A stretch of 64,000 bases of DNA from Biscogniauxia marginata. Taxonomy: Eukaryota; Ascomycota; Sordariomycetes; Xylariales; Xylariaceae. The position numbers were made by a program, and so were the translations under genes. The notes below the pieces were generated by a model that was not told the DNA's origin, made no database searches, and was given only the letters and a program-made list of their open reading frames with translations. Below, piece after piece: positions 1 through 13,967 of this stretch (its first letter is position 1; each line of letters begins with the position of its first letter). The stretch is taken from assembly GCA_022695795.1 (NCBI GenBank), contig MU404059.1, positions 741,743 to 805,742 of the forward strand, read 5' to 3'.

Positions 1-573
1 TTTGTCGAGTTTGAAATACTATAAGGGGATATATTAGCTCAAACTAGCACCTTCTACTTATGATTGAACGAATCATTCTCAAATCTTAACGACCGACCGA
101 GTAGCTTCTCACTATGCTAGCGAATAACTGCTGCAATGCGAACATTTCGTCTTACCAGTCTATTCTAAGTTCTAGCTTCATAGGTTAATCCATTGACGGT
201 CAATGGCGAACGCGATATTCGCCCAGTGAGAATGCGGCTAATAAACGAACTTATTCGTCTTGGGCTGTGTCAGTAGATTGATTGCTATAGGTCTCTATAA
301 GGGGGTGTTGCTAAGTGGTGTATGAGGAGGACGCAGCCCAATTATCTGTTCGTCTTCGATTGCGTATCTGAGTGCATGTGCCACTTGTGATATATTAAGA
401 TGATTTTATGACATGCGTTTTTGAAACTTGGTTAAAATATCAACTAAACGCCGATAATAGGTGAATATCACAACCCCATCCCCTAAAACATACACGTACC
501 CTATTATATAGACACGGGCGTGTATCAAGTCTCCACCTACCCTAGCCCATCCTATACCCCCAAACCCAAAATC
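1..573. other. gene-free left edge
   Basis: I see no coding exon here. The stretch is moderately AT-rich and lies downstream of the stop codon of the leftward dehydrogenase gene, so part of it is probably that gene's 3' UTR. Anything further left is outside the window. Confidence 0.5.
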
Positions 574-2066
574 TCACAATTTCGCCCCCTTCCCCTTTCT
601 CTCCTTCGAGCTGTCCCTCGCCGTCCCCTCGTCGTCCTGCTCCGCGACCGTCAAGTCGGGGAGCACGGCGGGCATGATGCGCCGGGGCTGGGCGCCGGGC
701 GCGAGCGCGTAGCTCGAAAAGTCGGCCGCGCCCCAGTCGGACCGCAGGTAGTCCTCGTCGAGCTCGAGGCGGCCGTTGACGCTCCGCGCCGGCGACCGCA
801 GCACCGCGAGCACCGCGTCCGAGAATATCGTCGGCTTGCGCAGGTCCCGCGACTCTGCGGCGGAGAGGGAGCGCGTCGCGCCTGAGGATATGGCCTGGAC
901 AGATTAGCGGTTAGTGGTTGGTACTCCTTGTTTCTTTTCTCTTTTTAATTATCTTCTTCTTTTCTTTTCGGTTGCAATTACCGAGACCGAGTAATGAGAG
1001 GGTGGCGGTGGGTGAGTAGTATGGAAGGTAGGTAAAAGAAGAAGAAAAAGGGGGGAGGGGATTGGGCTGGATTGAGACGAAATACGTACTACTGCCGGCC
1101 AAAGACTCGTGACGGCCATGTCGCCATCGAGTCCCTGGCGCTGAAAGTCCATCGCCAGCCCCTTCGTCAGCACGCTCATGCCGACCTTGCCCATCGCGTA
1201 CGCCGTCTTGCCGCGGAAGAAGCGACTATAGATCGGCGGGCTGACGGCCACGATCCTGCCGCTTCCTTTCCCCCCTCGCGCCTGGCGACCGCTCTTCTTC
1301 AGGTGCGGCAGACAGACCTGCACGGCGCCGTAGAGACCCTCTGGGTTCACGCGCTGCATCACTAAGTTACAGGAACCCCCGAATTGTTAACATGGAGGAT
1401 GCTGCTGCTGCTGCTGCTTCTTCTTGTGGTACGAGAACTTACACTGGAAGCGCTTCATCGGCGTGTCCTCCACCGAGGCCCACCATATCGCGCCCGAGTT
1501 GTATATCAGCACGTCGAGGCGGCCGTATTTCTATATACATATTAGTTTTATCTACCGGTGATTTAGCTACCCTGCTTCTGGAGTAGTACTTAGAAATAAG
1601 AAAATAAATAAGGAGAGGAGGCTATGAGAGGAAATAGGGGGGAGGGAAGCTAGCGGAGGGAAGACAGAAAAGGGAGACGGAGGCCGTATACCTCAATGGT
1701 CTTATCCACCAGCCGTTGGATGCTCTCGAAACCCCGCACGTCGACGGGGATGGCCGTGGCCTCGCCGCCGGCCTCCCGGATCTCCCGCTCGACTGTGCTG
1801 ATGGTCGACTGGGGGGAGTTGGGGTCCGGCGGGAAGGGCACGGTGTTCTGGGCGTCGCTTGTCGACTTGGCCGCAGCGACGACTAAGCAGGTACGGTGGC
1901 AGTGTCAATAAGGGGAAGGCCAATAAGAAACTTTTTACATCTTGGCGGGCACTCCAAGCTTACCCGCGTATGCGTCCTCTGCTCGGGCCAGATCTATGGC
2001 GATTTGCCTGCCGATGCCCCTCGACGCCCCGACGACAAGTGCGACCTTCTTATTCGAGACGGCCAT
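574..2066 (-). CDS. HSDL2-like short-chain dehydrogenase/reductase
   Basis: Five exons (2066..1964, 1882..1692, 1530..1443, 1361..1090, 894..574) join in frame to 324 residues, starting at the ATG at 2066. Seen: an N-terminal Rossmann motif GASRGIG at residues 13-19, the NSG motif in the third exon, and the catalytic YxxxK as Tyr182-Ala-Met-Gly-Lys186 followed by VGMS. The segment VSPP before the active-site Tyr matches the ISPP motif of hydroxysteroid dehydrogenase-like protein 2 (HSDL2). Known: HSDL2-type SDRs are NAD(P)-dependent oxidoreductases, often peroxisomal, usually with a C-terminal SCP2 sterol-carrier domain. That domain is absent here; the C-terminus is a charged Lys/Glu-rich tail. 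The substrate cannot be read from sequence. It lies 650 nt from the aspartate kinase gene and may serve the same pathway as a reductase, but this is inference. Confidence 0.85.
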
Positions 2067-2716
2067 GGTGTACGGGGTTAATGACTACCTAGGTATGATA
2101 TTTCAAAAGTGTTAGGTGTTACGGAATGGCGTCAATAAAATCAAATACCATCACCAAGTTCGGATCTAGGCAAGAGAATCTATCATCTTTCCCTTTTGTA
2201 CACGATTTACTTCTAATATGCGTGTTAGAAAGTTGCCGGCCAGATCACTAATCCTCGCTTGACTCGATGGTAATATGGAAATACTATATGCATTTAGGCG
2301 GAGTATACTCTAAAAGGTGGCCCGCCATAACCTTCCATGATTGGCTGAGGTGATGGCTCGAGGCATGCAACAAACGGGGGCTGCTTTCGGTAGTGGGTCC
2401 TCAGTACATGCCGAGGTTCCTTTTGGATTCTCTCCTAATTTCTAAGCCATCTTGATCACTCAGGCTTCCACCGCGCTCTATTGAGGTAGAGTTATATTGC
2501 AGAATCGATGCAGCAAAAGAACGCGATGTTATATACATGATGAAGGCTCGCCTGCTACTGAGTTTTTACTACCAAAGTTGTAGCACCCCGGTTCACAACT
2601 ATGATCACGGATAAAAATGACTTTTCCCACGCCGTAGCCCCCAACGCCAATATTTCACAAGAATTCATGGTCACATTAATTAACCAACGGTCCAGAGAAT
2701 AAGTTCATATCAATTC
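2067..2716. other. intergenic between SDR and aspartate kinase
   Basis: 650 nt with no open frame of note. It contains the promoter of the leftward dehydrogenase and the 3' end of the aspartate kinase transcript. No motif that I can name stands out. Confidence 0.4.
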
Positions 2717-4690
2717 TCAGTATAGCCATGGACCTAAAATACCTCCGTTAGCTGGTGCCATACTACATTTGATAGTCTCAGTAGTCGACTTACCGGGGAT
2801 AAATCGGTCCTCTTGCTCCCTATGAGTTGGAATCTTGAGGACGTCTCTGTGGATGGCGTTCATTGCAGCAATAGCATCATCTGCACTGACAACAAGCCTG
2901 CCGTTGATTGTAAGCGCTGTCGGTAATGTTAAAGAGACTTTGGTACAACTTACGATATGTTGATCTCGCTTGCTCCCTGGCTGATCAATTGGATGTTGAT
3001 CTGCTCTGAGGCTAGCGCTGAAAGGGTCTCATCTGGACAAATGTCAGTGAACTCTTTCTAGATCAATAGCTCGAATGATACTCACTCGCCACGCCGACCA
3101 TGTTCCGCATGTTGTGCCCGACAACCGTTACGATGGCCATACTCCGAGATATAGCAACCTGGCCGAACCGCTCAAATTCCTCCTTCAGTCTCCACACCGC
3201 GCTCGAGTTGTGGGGCGACTGCACGGCGAGACTGACGTGCCTCTCGCTCGTCGTGACGAGGTCAACAGAGATCTTGTTTCTCTCCAGACGGTCGAAGACT
3301 TGCGTCAAGAAGCCTTGAGACTTGGTGTTTCTGTTGCAAACGACGTTGATGAGGAGGATGTCGTCCTTGACCGTCACGGCGGTGGGCTTCCTGCGCTCCT
3401 GCTTGGCACCAATATATCCGTTCTGAAGCATGAAGCTCGGGAGCGGCGTGCCTGACCCTGATTTCTCATGGTCGTCCACGGGGCTGCTCGCTTGTGTTCC
3501 CGGGGTGGGAGGGCTCGTCGATGGGTAGATTATAGTGCCATTGCCGTCTGGTTTAAAGACGTTCTTGAGCCGCAAAGGTATGCTGGCGTCTTGTATTTGG
3601 TCCATTGTAAGTGGATGAATGACCTTAAACGAGTTAGGGAACTTATTTTCAACATCCAAGCATCATTTGGTTCGCCCAAACTCACCTCGCTCCCGTAGTA
3701 AGTCAGTTCCGTAGCTTCTTCAGCGGTAACCGTAGACAATAATCTCGCCGAAGACACCTTTCTAGGATCCGCGGTGAATATCCCATCGACCTCTTTCCAT
3801 ATCTGCAGCTCTATCGCCCCCATTGCGACAGCGCACATGGCCGCGCAGAGATCTGAGTAACCCCTCCCTACCGTTTGGATCAAGGAGTCGGGCATGATAC
3901 CGAAAAACCCTACTAATCTTGAGTATATGTAGTCAACTACGAGGTTTAGCAGGAGATACTTACCAGTCACAATAGGAATCGCCGGTCCGCAATCCCGAAT
4001 ATATTTAGGTATCTCATCAGCGATCATGTGATAGAATCTCGTGCCTAGCCGCTCGATGGCCGATTGTTGATCGTGGATCGAGGTCCCGAAGGCAGAGGCC
4101 ACGATATTATCAAGGAAAACCGCCTTCGCGGGTGTACCCTACGTCACACGTTCAGTCATCCTGTTCAGTGGTAGCTCACGACTAAGTCCTGAGGAAAATC
4201 TCACCGTGCTTGTCAGGCACGCCGCGACGATCATGCATGCTAGCTTCTCGCCCAGTGCGATAACCCGGTCCTTCGACCGTGGTGACAGCTCGCCGATTAC
4301 CTGTGCTGCTAGCAAGTATTTCTTTATGCCTTCACATTCTTTGATTATGTCCGCCGTCGTGTCCTCGTAGATCTCCAAGCAGGCATGTTTGCGCGAGCTC
4401 AAGAAGGAGTTTAACACGTTGAGATGGTTGGTTTTGATCTGATCCAATACCTCTATCAACTTCTGGTTGGCCCCTACGCCCAGCTCCGCGAGTGAGATAC
4501 ACTCCAGAAGTAGACTGGTAGTTCCGCTCGCCTTCTGCGTTCCCGAGAGGGCAGAGCACACGACTATGAGGTCGTGATCACGGCTGTACCGAGGAATGAT
4601 GGTGTTGCATATCGTATCCAGGAGTTTTCCGAGGCTAGTACCGCCGTACTTCTGGACTAGCCAGGGCTTGGTGTGAATAGTCGCTCCCAT
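2717..4690 (-). CDS. aspartate kinase (aspartokinase, HOM3/FUB3 type)
   Basis: Catalyses ATP-dependent phosphorylation of L-aspartate to 4-aspartyl phosphate, the first step toward homoserine. Seven exons (4690..4205, 4138..3964, 3909..3686, 3623..3086, 3032..2954, 2897..2794, 2751..2717) give about 546 residues, a normal fungal length. Seen: the N-terminal nucleotide motif QKYGGTSLGK, the substrate segment VTGFFG followed by a GRGYSDLCAA motif, a catalytic-domain end at VIHPLTM, then two ACT-type regulatory segments (one around NVVCNRNTKSQGF, one from NETLSAL to INIS). The start ATG at 4690 is chosen because the upstream in-frame extension lacks an ATG. ACT domains imply threonine-type feedback control in the family. 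It could be the housekeeping HOM3 or a pathway-dedicated paralogue like FUB3; its neighbours (homoserine acetyltransferase, O-acetylhomoserine enzyme) favour the latter. The last exon is uncertain because two acceptors are possible. Confidence 0.93.
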
Positions 4691-6237
4691 TGCCGAGGAT
4701 ATCTTTCTTGTGTGTTTCAACTAAGCGCAAATATGAAAAGAATGTATAGAGAGTTCTTGTGATGTTCTAGAAAACGTGGACTGTATATGACAACGACATT
4801 TTAGCACCGTCGAGAATCTTCCCCCCCTTATTTCGTTTCGGACGACTATTAAGCCGAGAGAGCACGACGCCAAGACGCAACCGCCGAGAGTCACCAGCCA
4901 GATGCAGCAAAACGATTCGCCTTCCTGTAACGGGATTCCGGCCGTCGGGCACGTGTTCGGGATGCTCCGACTACTACCGTGTGTTGTCAAATCGCAGGAA
5001 AATATGCCTCACTGAGTATAATCAGCCTCTCCCCCTTATTTTCGTTTCCATTTTTAGGGGGCGGGAGGGGCAAAGGGGTGATCACCTAGCGTAGTTCAAA
5101 GTTTACACTTAGTTTTTTGTAGTCCGGATAATAATACTTACAAACAGATGCCGGATAGCGCTAAGTTATAAGGAAGGGTTATCTTTTGATAAGACTGTAC
5201 CCGAAGTTTCCGTAAATACGTAACATAACAAACAGGGAATCGGGCTTCTTTGCTGGAAAGGATGGGGCAGAAAGCGCTTATAGTCTTGTCTAAACCAAAG
5301 TATCTCCAACTCCACTCTGTTATGTCCCAAATCCCGCCCGGCCTTTGTGAGGAGGGGCGCCGGAAGCCCTAGCGTAAATCCTCCTAGCCCCATCAACCCA
5401 AGATCTTTGCCCCCCCACCCCCTATCGTGCGTCGCCACCGGTGTTTTACTTGTGTCTAAACTATTTACAGCCATCGTGGCGATAATCTCTAAACTACGAA
5501 AAGTCTCATGATGATAAGGCTCGTGAGAGACGGTGTTTGCAGAGTCCTCTCATCGTACGATCAAAGGGTGATCTCATCGTGCTAGCTAGCATCTAAGAAT
5601 GCTTGGTCAATGGGAGGTCCCCGCGGGGTGTAGATAGAAGGACTGGGACTCCTGAAAGAGCGATTTACTGACCATCGTACGTTATACTAGTTCATCTATT
5701 TCCTAGCCAGGCTTGAATTGAGCCTAGTTTTCCAAGTCAATGTGTAGGGAGTTTGTCTACGTCTATGTAATTCGAAATTTGGGGTAATTCCCTCCCCATC
5801 TCAGGGAGGAGCCACAACAACTCATATGCCCGTATCTAGCCAGAACAGACGGCAAGAATCTTTTTGGATTAGTTATTTCACTAGAAACCCAAGATTAACT
5901 AATATGGAGAGCTTGTCAATTAATGAATCCGAGCTGCGTTTACTAGCTAGCTGTACCATACATTCGCCTAGCCAAAACTCGTAGAATAGCCAAGAACAAA
6001 AGAACACCCTCAAATCGTCAGCCCGTCATGAAAGTCCCATTGTGTGCCCATTAGTAAAAGAAACCAAATAATCTCCTATGTGAGTTTACAACACCGAACA
6101 TATACGCCTATTCAAAACCTCCCTATCCATTTCACCCGCACGGTCGAGCCATCCAAGCCTTCTTTCTGCCAGCATACCCCCTATTCCTCTATTCCTCTAT
6201 TCCACTCCACTCAACCCAGCCCAAACCAACCAAACTC
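4691..6237. other. 1.5-kb intergenic stretch
   Basis: No convincing coding exon; the small leftward frames here have no homology signal that I recognise. It includes the promoter of the aspartate kinase and, at the right end, a pyrimidine-rich repeat (about 6185-6210, CTATTCCTCTATTCC-type) next to the 3' end of the acetyltransferase gene. Confidence 0.4.
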
Positions 6238-7960
6238 CTACCAAGCATCCCCCTCCATCTCCCCCGTCAAGCTGCCCTGACCACCAGCACCGGCACCGGC
6301 ACCCCCCATCGCCGCCGCGACACTCTCGCCCTCGCCCTCGCCCCCGCCGCGGTAAAACTGCGGGAACCCGCGGCGCAGCTTCCCCGCGATCAGCTCGCCG
6401 AGCTGCTCGAACTCGAGCAGGAACCCGTCGTGCCCGTCCGAGGACCGCAGCACGGCGAGCGAGGCGCCCGGCAGGCACGCCGCGAGCCGCTCCTGCTGGT
6501 CCGGGAGGAAGAGCGCGTCCGTCTCGACGCTGACGACGAGGGCTCCGGGGGGAGCGCGCGCGAGCACGCGCCGGAGGGCCGCGTCCGCGTCGTCGTTATC
6601 GTTATCATTTTCGCCGGTGGGGGTGGTTGTGGCGGTAGTGGTACGTCCCAGCGTCACGTCGTGCGCGTCCATCTTGTTCGTGATGTGCAGGTAGCAGTTT
6701 GCGTCGAAGCGCTGGACGAACTTGCGCCCCTGGTAGTGGAGGTAGCCCTGCGCCGAGAAGGAGGGGTCGCGCCGCGCGCCCGACGACGGCTTCTTCTGCG
6801 CCCTGGTATTTTTGCCGGTGGCGGCGGCGGCGGCAGTGGTGTTGTTGCCGTCGGGTCTTTGCGGGGCGTGGAGAGGCGCGGAGGGGGGGACCTCTGTCCT
6901 GGGGAGGTCGAGCGGCGGCTCGACGGTGACACTTTGCGACTTCTGTTGTTGCAGCTGGGACTTCTGTCGAGGGGGTTTCCGTCCGAAGCGTGCGTCGAAG
7001 CTGACGCAAGATCTGTACGTGAGCATGGCGACCATTCTCGCCGCGGCGAGGCCGGCCGCGGGCTGCCCCTCGGGCGTCGGCTCGTAGTAGCCCTCGTCGA
7101 ACTTGGGGTCTGAGTATATGCACTGGCGTTGTGTCTCTGCCCACGAGATGCCCCAGGCACTGTGATCGGCCGCCGTAGCGATCGGGATAATGCTCCGGAC
7201 ATAGCCCGGTTCCGTGCACAGCGGCCACTCGAGCGTCGTCATTCCGCCCATCGAACCCCCTATCACAGCAGCGACTGAGCGAACGCCTAAGGCGTCGAGG
7301 ACATGCTTGTGAGCTCTGTATTTTGCGACCAAGAATCAGTAAACTACTCTTTCAACCGAAGCTATCACCTCTACTTTACATTTGATCTAGGAGGGAGAGT
7401 ATAAATAAAAGGGGTCTGGAATTTAATAAAAAGGTATAACTGACCGCACGTCGTCCCTAACAGTCGTCTGCGGAAATTCCCCTGCATACTGCCTACCCGT
7501 GCGCGGATCGACCGTGAGCGGCGAGGCGCTGCCGTAGGGCGAGCCGAGTACGTTGGCGCAGACGATGAAGAAGCGCGCCGGGTCGAAAGCGCGTCCATAA
7601 CCGAGCAGTGGTGCCCACCAGTCACTTACATCGCTACTACCGGTGAGCGCGTGGCAGATGACGAGCACGTTGTCGCGCGTGTCCGGGTTTAGGACGCCCC
7701 AGGTCTTGTACGCGACAGGACACTGCTCGAGAACCTCTCCGGAATCAAGCTCTAGTCGCGGTATCACGGCAAACTTCTGCCCTTGGATCAGGCCTGCGTA
7801 GAAGTTCTCTGGGTTGGGATTGTGATCAAGAACTATATCTCAGCAGCAGTTAGTAACTTGAGCAGAGTATGATACGATGTGTTCAAGCTATGACAGGCTT
7901 GTTTGTCTCTTTGCCTAGAGCCGACCTGGGGGAGTAAAACTTACGTATTGCCTTCGCCAT
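6238..7960 (-). CDS. homoserine O-acetyltransferase (MET2/FUB5 type)
   Basis: Transfers acetyl from acetyl-CoA to L-homoserine, giving O-acetyl-L-homoserine, the substrate of the PLP enzyme at 11479-13329. Three exons (7960..7945, 7832..7445, 7315..6238) give 493 residues. The first exon is only 16 nt (Met-Ala-Lys-Ala-Ile plus one base). Seen: alpha/beta-hydrolase fold with LVICHALTGSSD, the NVLGSPYGSASP segment, nucleophile elbow GGSMGG with Ser156, the ETDALFLP segment carrying the likely acid, and the catalytic His in SSDGHDGFL (about residue 430). Between the core and lid there is a long low-complexity insert (Gln/Pro/Ala/Lys-rich, roughly residues 230-300) and an Asn/Asp run, and the C-terminus is Gly-rich. 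Such inserts are common in fungal MET2 proteins. Divergent from the nitrilase gene across 1.1 kb. Confidence 0.93.
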
Positions 7961-9070
7961 AACGGTGGTAAGTCTCTCAAGTGACAATAGATAGTTAGCT
8001 AGCTGTATATTCCTGATGACAGTAGCCCCTTAGAAAGCAGTAATATGCGATGGTCAGGATGGGGTGATCAAATCTATCGAATGCCACGCGAGCTCTCATT
8101 CAAGCTCAATCCTTGTCCACAAATACTCCTCGCCCTACCTATGATCGTTATCTAATGTATGTCCATACGTAATATGGCATATAGACCTTGCATACACGCG
8201 TATACGCGTTCCGTACCACCGGCAACTGCCATGCCGTACCATCCCGACCCGAGCACCCGGCCAAGAGACCGCTGCAGCGTGACAACGATTCAACGGTTGC
8301 ATCACCATGCCGGTTTTCTTTTCTGGAGAAATACATGCTGACGATCCACTGCTTGAACTGGGGAGGAGTAGCACTAGAAAGGGCGAGAGGCAACACGGCA
8401 AGCAACCTTATCACCGGTTTTCGGATAGCTATCCTGTCCTTGGCTCTCCCGCCGGGATTTGCTGTGCCGTTCGGGATCTGAGTGAGGAGTAAGCTATCGT
8501 CGTACTATATGCGTGCCCGTAAAGCCGTATGCCTGTCTAGCGTCGTATGTTTTTCCTTTCCCTCCTGGGAAGCCCCACGGGGAGCGAGCGGCCGCACCTG
8601 TCCATACTCGCGGCTCGTGCTGTTCGATGACCCACATTGAGGCATCCGGGGTTATTCGGGAGATTTTCATCTCAATTGGGGTGCGTGGATATATGTATGC
8701 GTATGCGTGTGTCAGCTATCTAGGTCAGGTTTAGGTCACTCTACCGGACTGCTTCCCACGGGAGAGCTCCAGCCTACTTACCTATCACGTCAGCAAACAG
8801 CACCCGCTGCGGGTCCAGGAATCAGACCAGCCCTAAGGCTACTAGGGATCCAAGGGTGTAGGAAATAACAATGACAAGCTTGTCGCCCTTCCCGTTTTGG
8901 GGATACCTATAACAAGGTAAATTCCAGCTAGGGGGTCTTCCTTCACTTGGTCTAAAAAAGAATCCCTATATCGTCCTTGAAAACTCCTCTACAGTAAGCC
9001 ATGATCCATTAGTCCTCATCTAGGTAACCCTATTCAGAAACACTACTTCTTCATCCCTTGAATCTTTACC
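7961..9070. promoter_or_regulatory. shared divergent promoter region (acetyltransferase / nitrilase)
   Basis: 1,110 nt separate the starts of the leftward homoserine acetyltransferase and the rightward nitrilase. No coding exon is convincing here. Divergent arrangement suggests co-regulation, but I did not identify a specific transcription-factor site. Confidence 0.5.
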
Positions 9071-10588
9071 ATGGCGCCCCCTGCTCGCAGCATTAAGGTA
9101 GCAGTCGTGCAGGCAGCGCCTGTGTCCTTCGACCTCGAGAAGAGTCTAGAGAAACTGACAGCACTGGCAGCAGAGGCTGCCAAGGGAGGCGCTGATCTTG
9201 TGGTCTTCCCGTGAGTTTTCTGCAGTAAAGTGGGCTATATTGCTTGCTTACCATGTTTGTCTTCTTTACCTCTGCAAACAAGGTAGGAACAAGTGAGGTT
9301 CCGGACTGACTTGCTTCCCCCAAATTAGCGAGGCCTTCATTTCTGCGTACCCGTGGAGGTACGCCTTTGACGCAACAATCGGAGCCAGGGAGGAACGTGG
9401 TAAGTATGCATTGATCATATGCAGCGTTGAGACTCATAGATGAGAATATGGGGGTTGACAAGATAATAGGGAGAGAGTGGTATGCTAGATACTATGACTC
9501 AGCAGTAGCGGTTCCCTCTCCAGAAGTGGATGTCATATTAGATGCCGCAAAGTCGAATCATGTATACTTGCAAGTTGGAATCATCGAGAAAGACGGAGGT
9601 ACCCTGTACTGCACTGCGTTGCTGGTCGGCCGAGACGGCCAGGTGCTCCTGAAACATCGAAAGGTGAATTACCACATGCCCAATATTCAAACTTTAATAG
9701 AAACTAAAAAAAAGGGGGGGTTATACAGTTAATACCGACAGGCGTAGAACGTCTCGTATGGGGAAGAGGTGCAGGAGACGGCCTTGGAGTCGTCCAAACT
9801 GACATTGGCAAAATCGGGACATTAATATGGTAAAGCCCCCTTCTATTAATCCTAAAGTGATGCGACTAATACGCCTCAGCTGGGAGAATTACATGCCTGC
9901 TGCTCGTATGGCACTCTACCAGCAAGGAGTCGAGTAAGGCGTACTTTGGGGACTTCAGGCTCATGATCTCAAACCGCTCTAACTAGCATCTTCAGAATCT
10001 ATCTCGCCCCGAACGCAGATGATTTACCTGCCTGGACTGCATCTATGCAACATATTGCTAAGGAAGGGCGCTGTTTTGTGGTTTCCGTGAACTCGATGTG
10101 CAAAGTCTCGGATTTTCCGGCAGATTATCCACCATTCGGCCCGGAGCATCATGATCGGAAGCCGGATGGTTCGAAGTGGGAGTCTGACGACATTGTAAAC
10201 CATGGGGGTTCGTTTGTTGCCAGCCCTTTAGGGACACAGGTCACAGAACCCCTGTGGGACAAAGAGGATATCATCTATGCCGATTTGGATATGTCGGACG
10301 TGACCAAGTCACGGGTAAGCCTTTCCGGGGTTGGGAGCAGGTCCAACATGCAGGAACGCTAACCCCTTACGTCCAGCTTGATTTTGACCCTGTGGGGAGC
10401 TATTCACGACCAGACGTTTTGTGAGTCCATTTTGTGAATCCCTTACATCCTTATCTTGCGCCCGGAGCCGAGAAGCCCCTTCGTGGGCCCATCTTTGGTC
10501 CTAAGCGGATCAATGGCTAACGTAGTTCATATTTGATAGCACGTTGACCGTAAATACTAAGTCTGGTACTAATGTCAACTTCACATGA
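9071..10588 (+). CDS. nitrilase (carbon-nitrogen hydrolase)
   Basis: Hydrolyses an organic nitrile to the carboxylic acid and ammonia (or to the amide). Eight exons (9071..9210, 9329..9399, 9440..9663, 9729..9829, 9880..9933, 9996..10314, 10377..10420, 10540..10588) join in frame to 333 residues, the usual nitrilase length. The catalytic triad is complete: Glu48 in FPEAF, Lys145 in KHRKLIPTG, and Cys179 in LICWENYM. The WxxG segment [12 protein letters not shown], typical of branch-1 nitrilases, is also present. The sequence is a true nitrilase family member rather than an amidase; separating nitrilase from cyanide hydratase needs alignment. The intron at 9400-9439 is only 40 nt, so that junction is the least certain. 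Its position inside an O-acetylhomoserine gene set is unusual and suggests a nitrile intermediate (inference). Confidence 0.9.
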
Positions 10589-11478
10589 GGCACAACCGAG
10601 ATGTCTTGGCAACAGATCCCGGGATTTTGGAACCATGTGCTGTAAGTGGATAATTGGCCGGGATCTCGGAAAGGAGGAGGGGTGGGAATATGGCACAACT
10701 AGGAAATGTTTAGGAGTAGGTAGATAAGAGCCCTAAAATTATAATTAGCACAATGGAATATGAGCTCAGCAGTTACAAAGACTCTGTCCAGACGAGATAC
10801 GAGCTTCCCTGCCCTCCCCGTAGAGGCGTAGCACTCCCGCGGTGGCATCGTGATTCGAAGCAAGGGGACAGGGAGCTTGATCTAGACAAACATGTGAGGC
10901 AGTACATACAACGTAACCATTGACAAATAGGAAGGATAGAGAGCCGACTCTTGCATTCTTCACCAATCTAGGTGCTGACGGGCGGGGTCAAGGCTCCAGC
11001 TATGCCCGTGCAAGCCGCATATTGACGCACCTACCGGGTGTTAGTGCTGGCGCCTCGACGGCCATTGAGTCCGTGGAGAACTGTGGGTCACAGTAGCGTA
11101 TTGGCGGTCTTTGACTTATAGCCTGCCGATCAAGACGCCGAGTCTCTCGGGGTTTGTTTGTTCGTTACATTGCAGGCGACATTGCAGCGGCGCCGCAGGT
11201 AAGACGGTACCCCAGACTATAACCGACGATCCCGTATGCGAGATTATCTAACAACGGACGGCAGCAGTATACCGAGGTAGCGAACTGATAAATGATACAG
11301 GAGATAAGGAGTGGTAAGATGACGGACAGAAACGAATCAGCATGAAATACTTAAAGAGAAGCTCAGCACATCCCTAAGGCCTTGCTTAGGTAGCTCACTG
11401 CACATCTTCTGAAACTCGTACACCCTCAACGAGGCTCTACCAGAAATAACAACATCTTGCTTCGTAACACTCATAGAA
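10589..11478. other. intergenic between nitrilase and PLP enzyme
   Basis: 890 nt without a supported exon. It contains the 3' end of the nitrilase transcript and the promoter of the co-oriented PLP-enzyme gene. No named motif is seen. Confidence 0.4.
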
Positions 11479-13329
<1,851 letters not shown>

Positions 13330-13967
13330 GTGACTGGTATCGCGCAGGATAGAAAGACTTTTCGAGAAGCAATAGGCGCATTCCGATAATTATAATATGT
13401 CGGCAGTGCCCCAGTGGAATGGACCTCTGGCGGTCAGCGGGATGACGCGATATCTCAACACCAAGGCGTTACGGGTGGGCGCATTGGTGTGCATTAGTCC
13501 TACGTATGAGAGGATCATTTCCATATGTTACGTAGTCGACGGCAGCTCGTTAATAAATACATCAGAAGAAAAGGCACCCAATTATTGTACACCTCTCTGG
13601 TAATGATGAAAATGAGGAATACAACCTTACATGAGAACGCGAGGTTCTGTCGTGTTACATGCAGTTGTAAGATAAATTCATAAATTTGCAAGCTGATGAG
13701 GTAAGATCGAACAGCCGAAGAAGGATAAAGTAGGATTAAGCTCGAGCCGAGGTTGGTTGCTAAACACATATCTAATAATTGCATAAGGTATCTTAGAACA
13801 GGTAATAACACCAAAACATGGTCTATGTTATGTTACTAAGCCCTGATTTCAAAAAGACATACATCTCCATAACTAGAAACCCAACCCAACTAATGCTGTC
13901 ATCATCTAAGTAAGGGTACAGTAACTAGATATAACACTAGAGTTTGCCCAAAGCGGAGTACTGCATC
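13330..13967. other. intergenic between PLP enzyme and GST kappa
   Basis: 638 nt, AT-rich toward its right half, with no supported coding exon. It lies between two rightward genes and should contain the promoter of the glutathione transferase. Confidence 0.4.

Noticed and set aside
6430..7113. Rightward 227-codon frame opposite the acetyltransferase
   Set aside because: Antisense to a well-supported exon, with Arg/Gly-biased composition.
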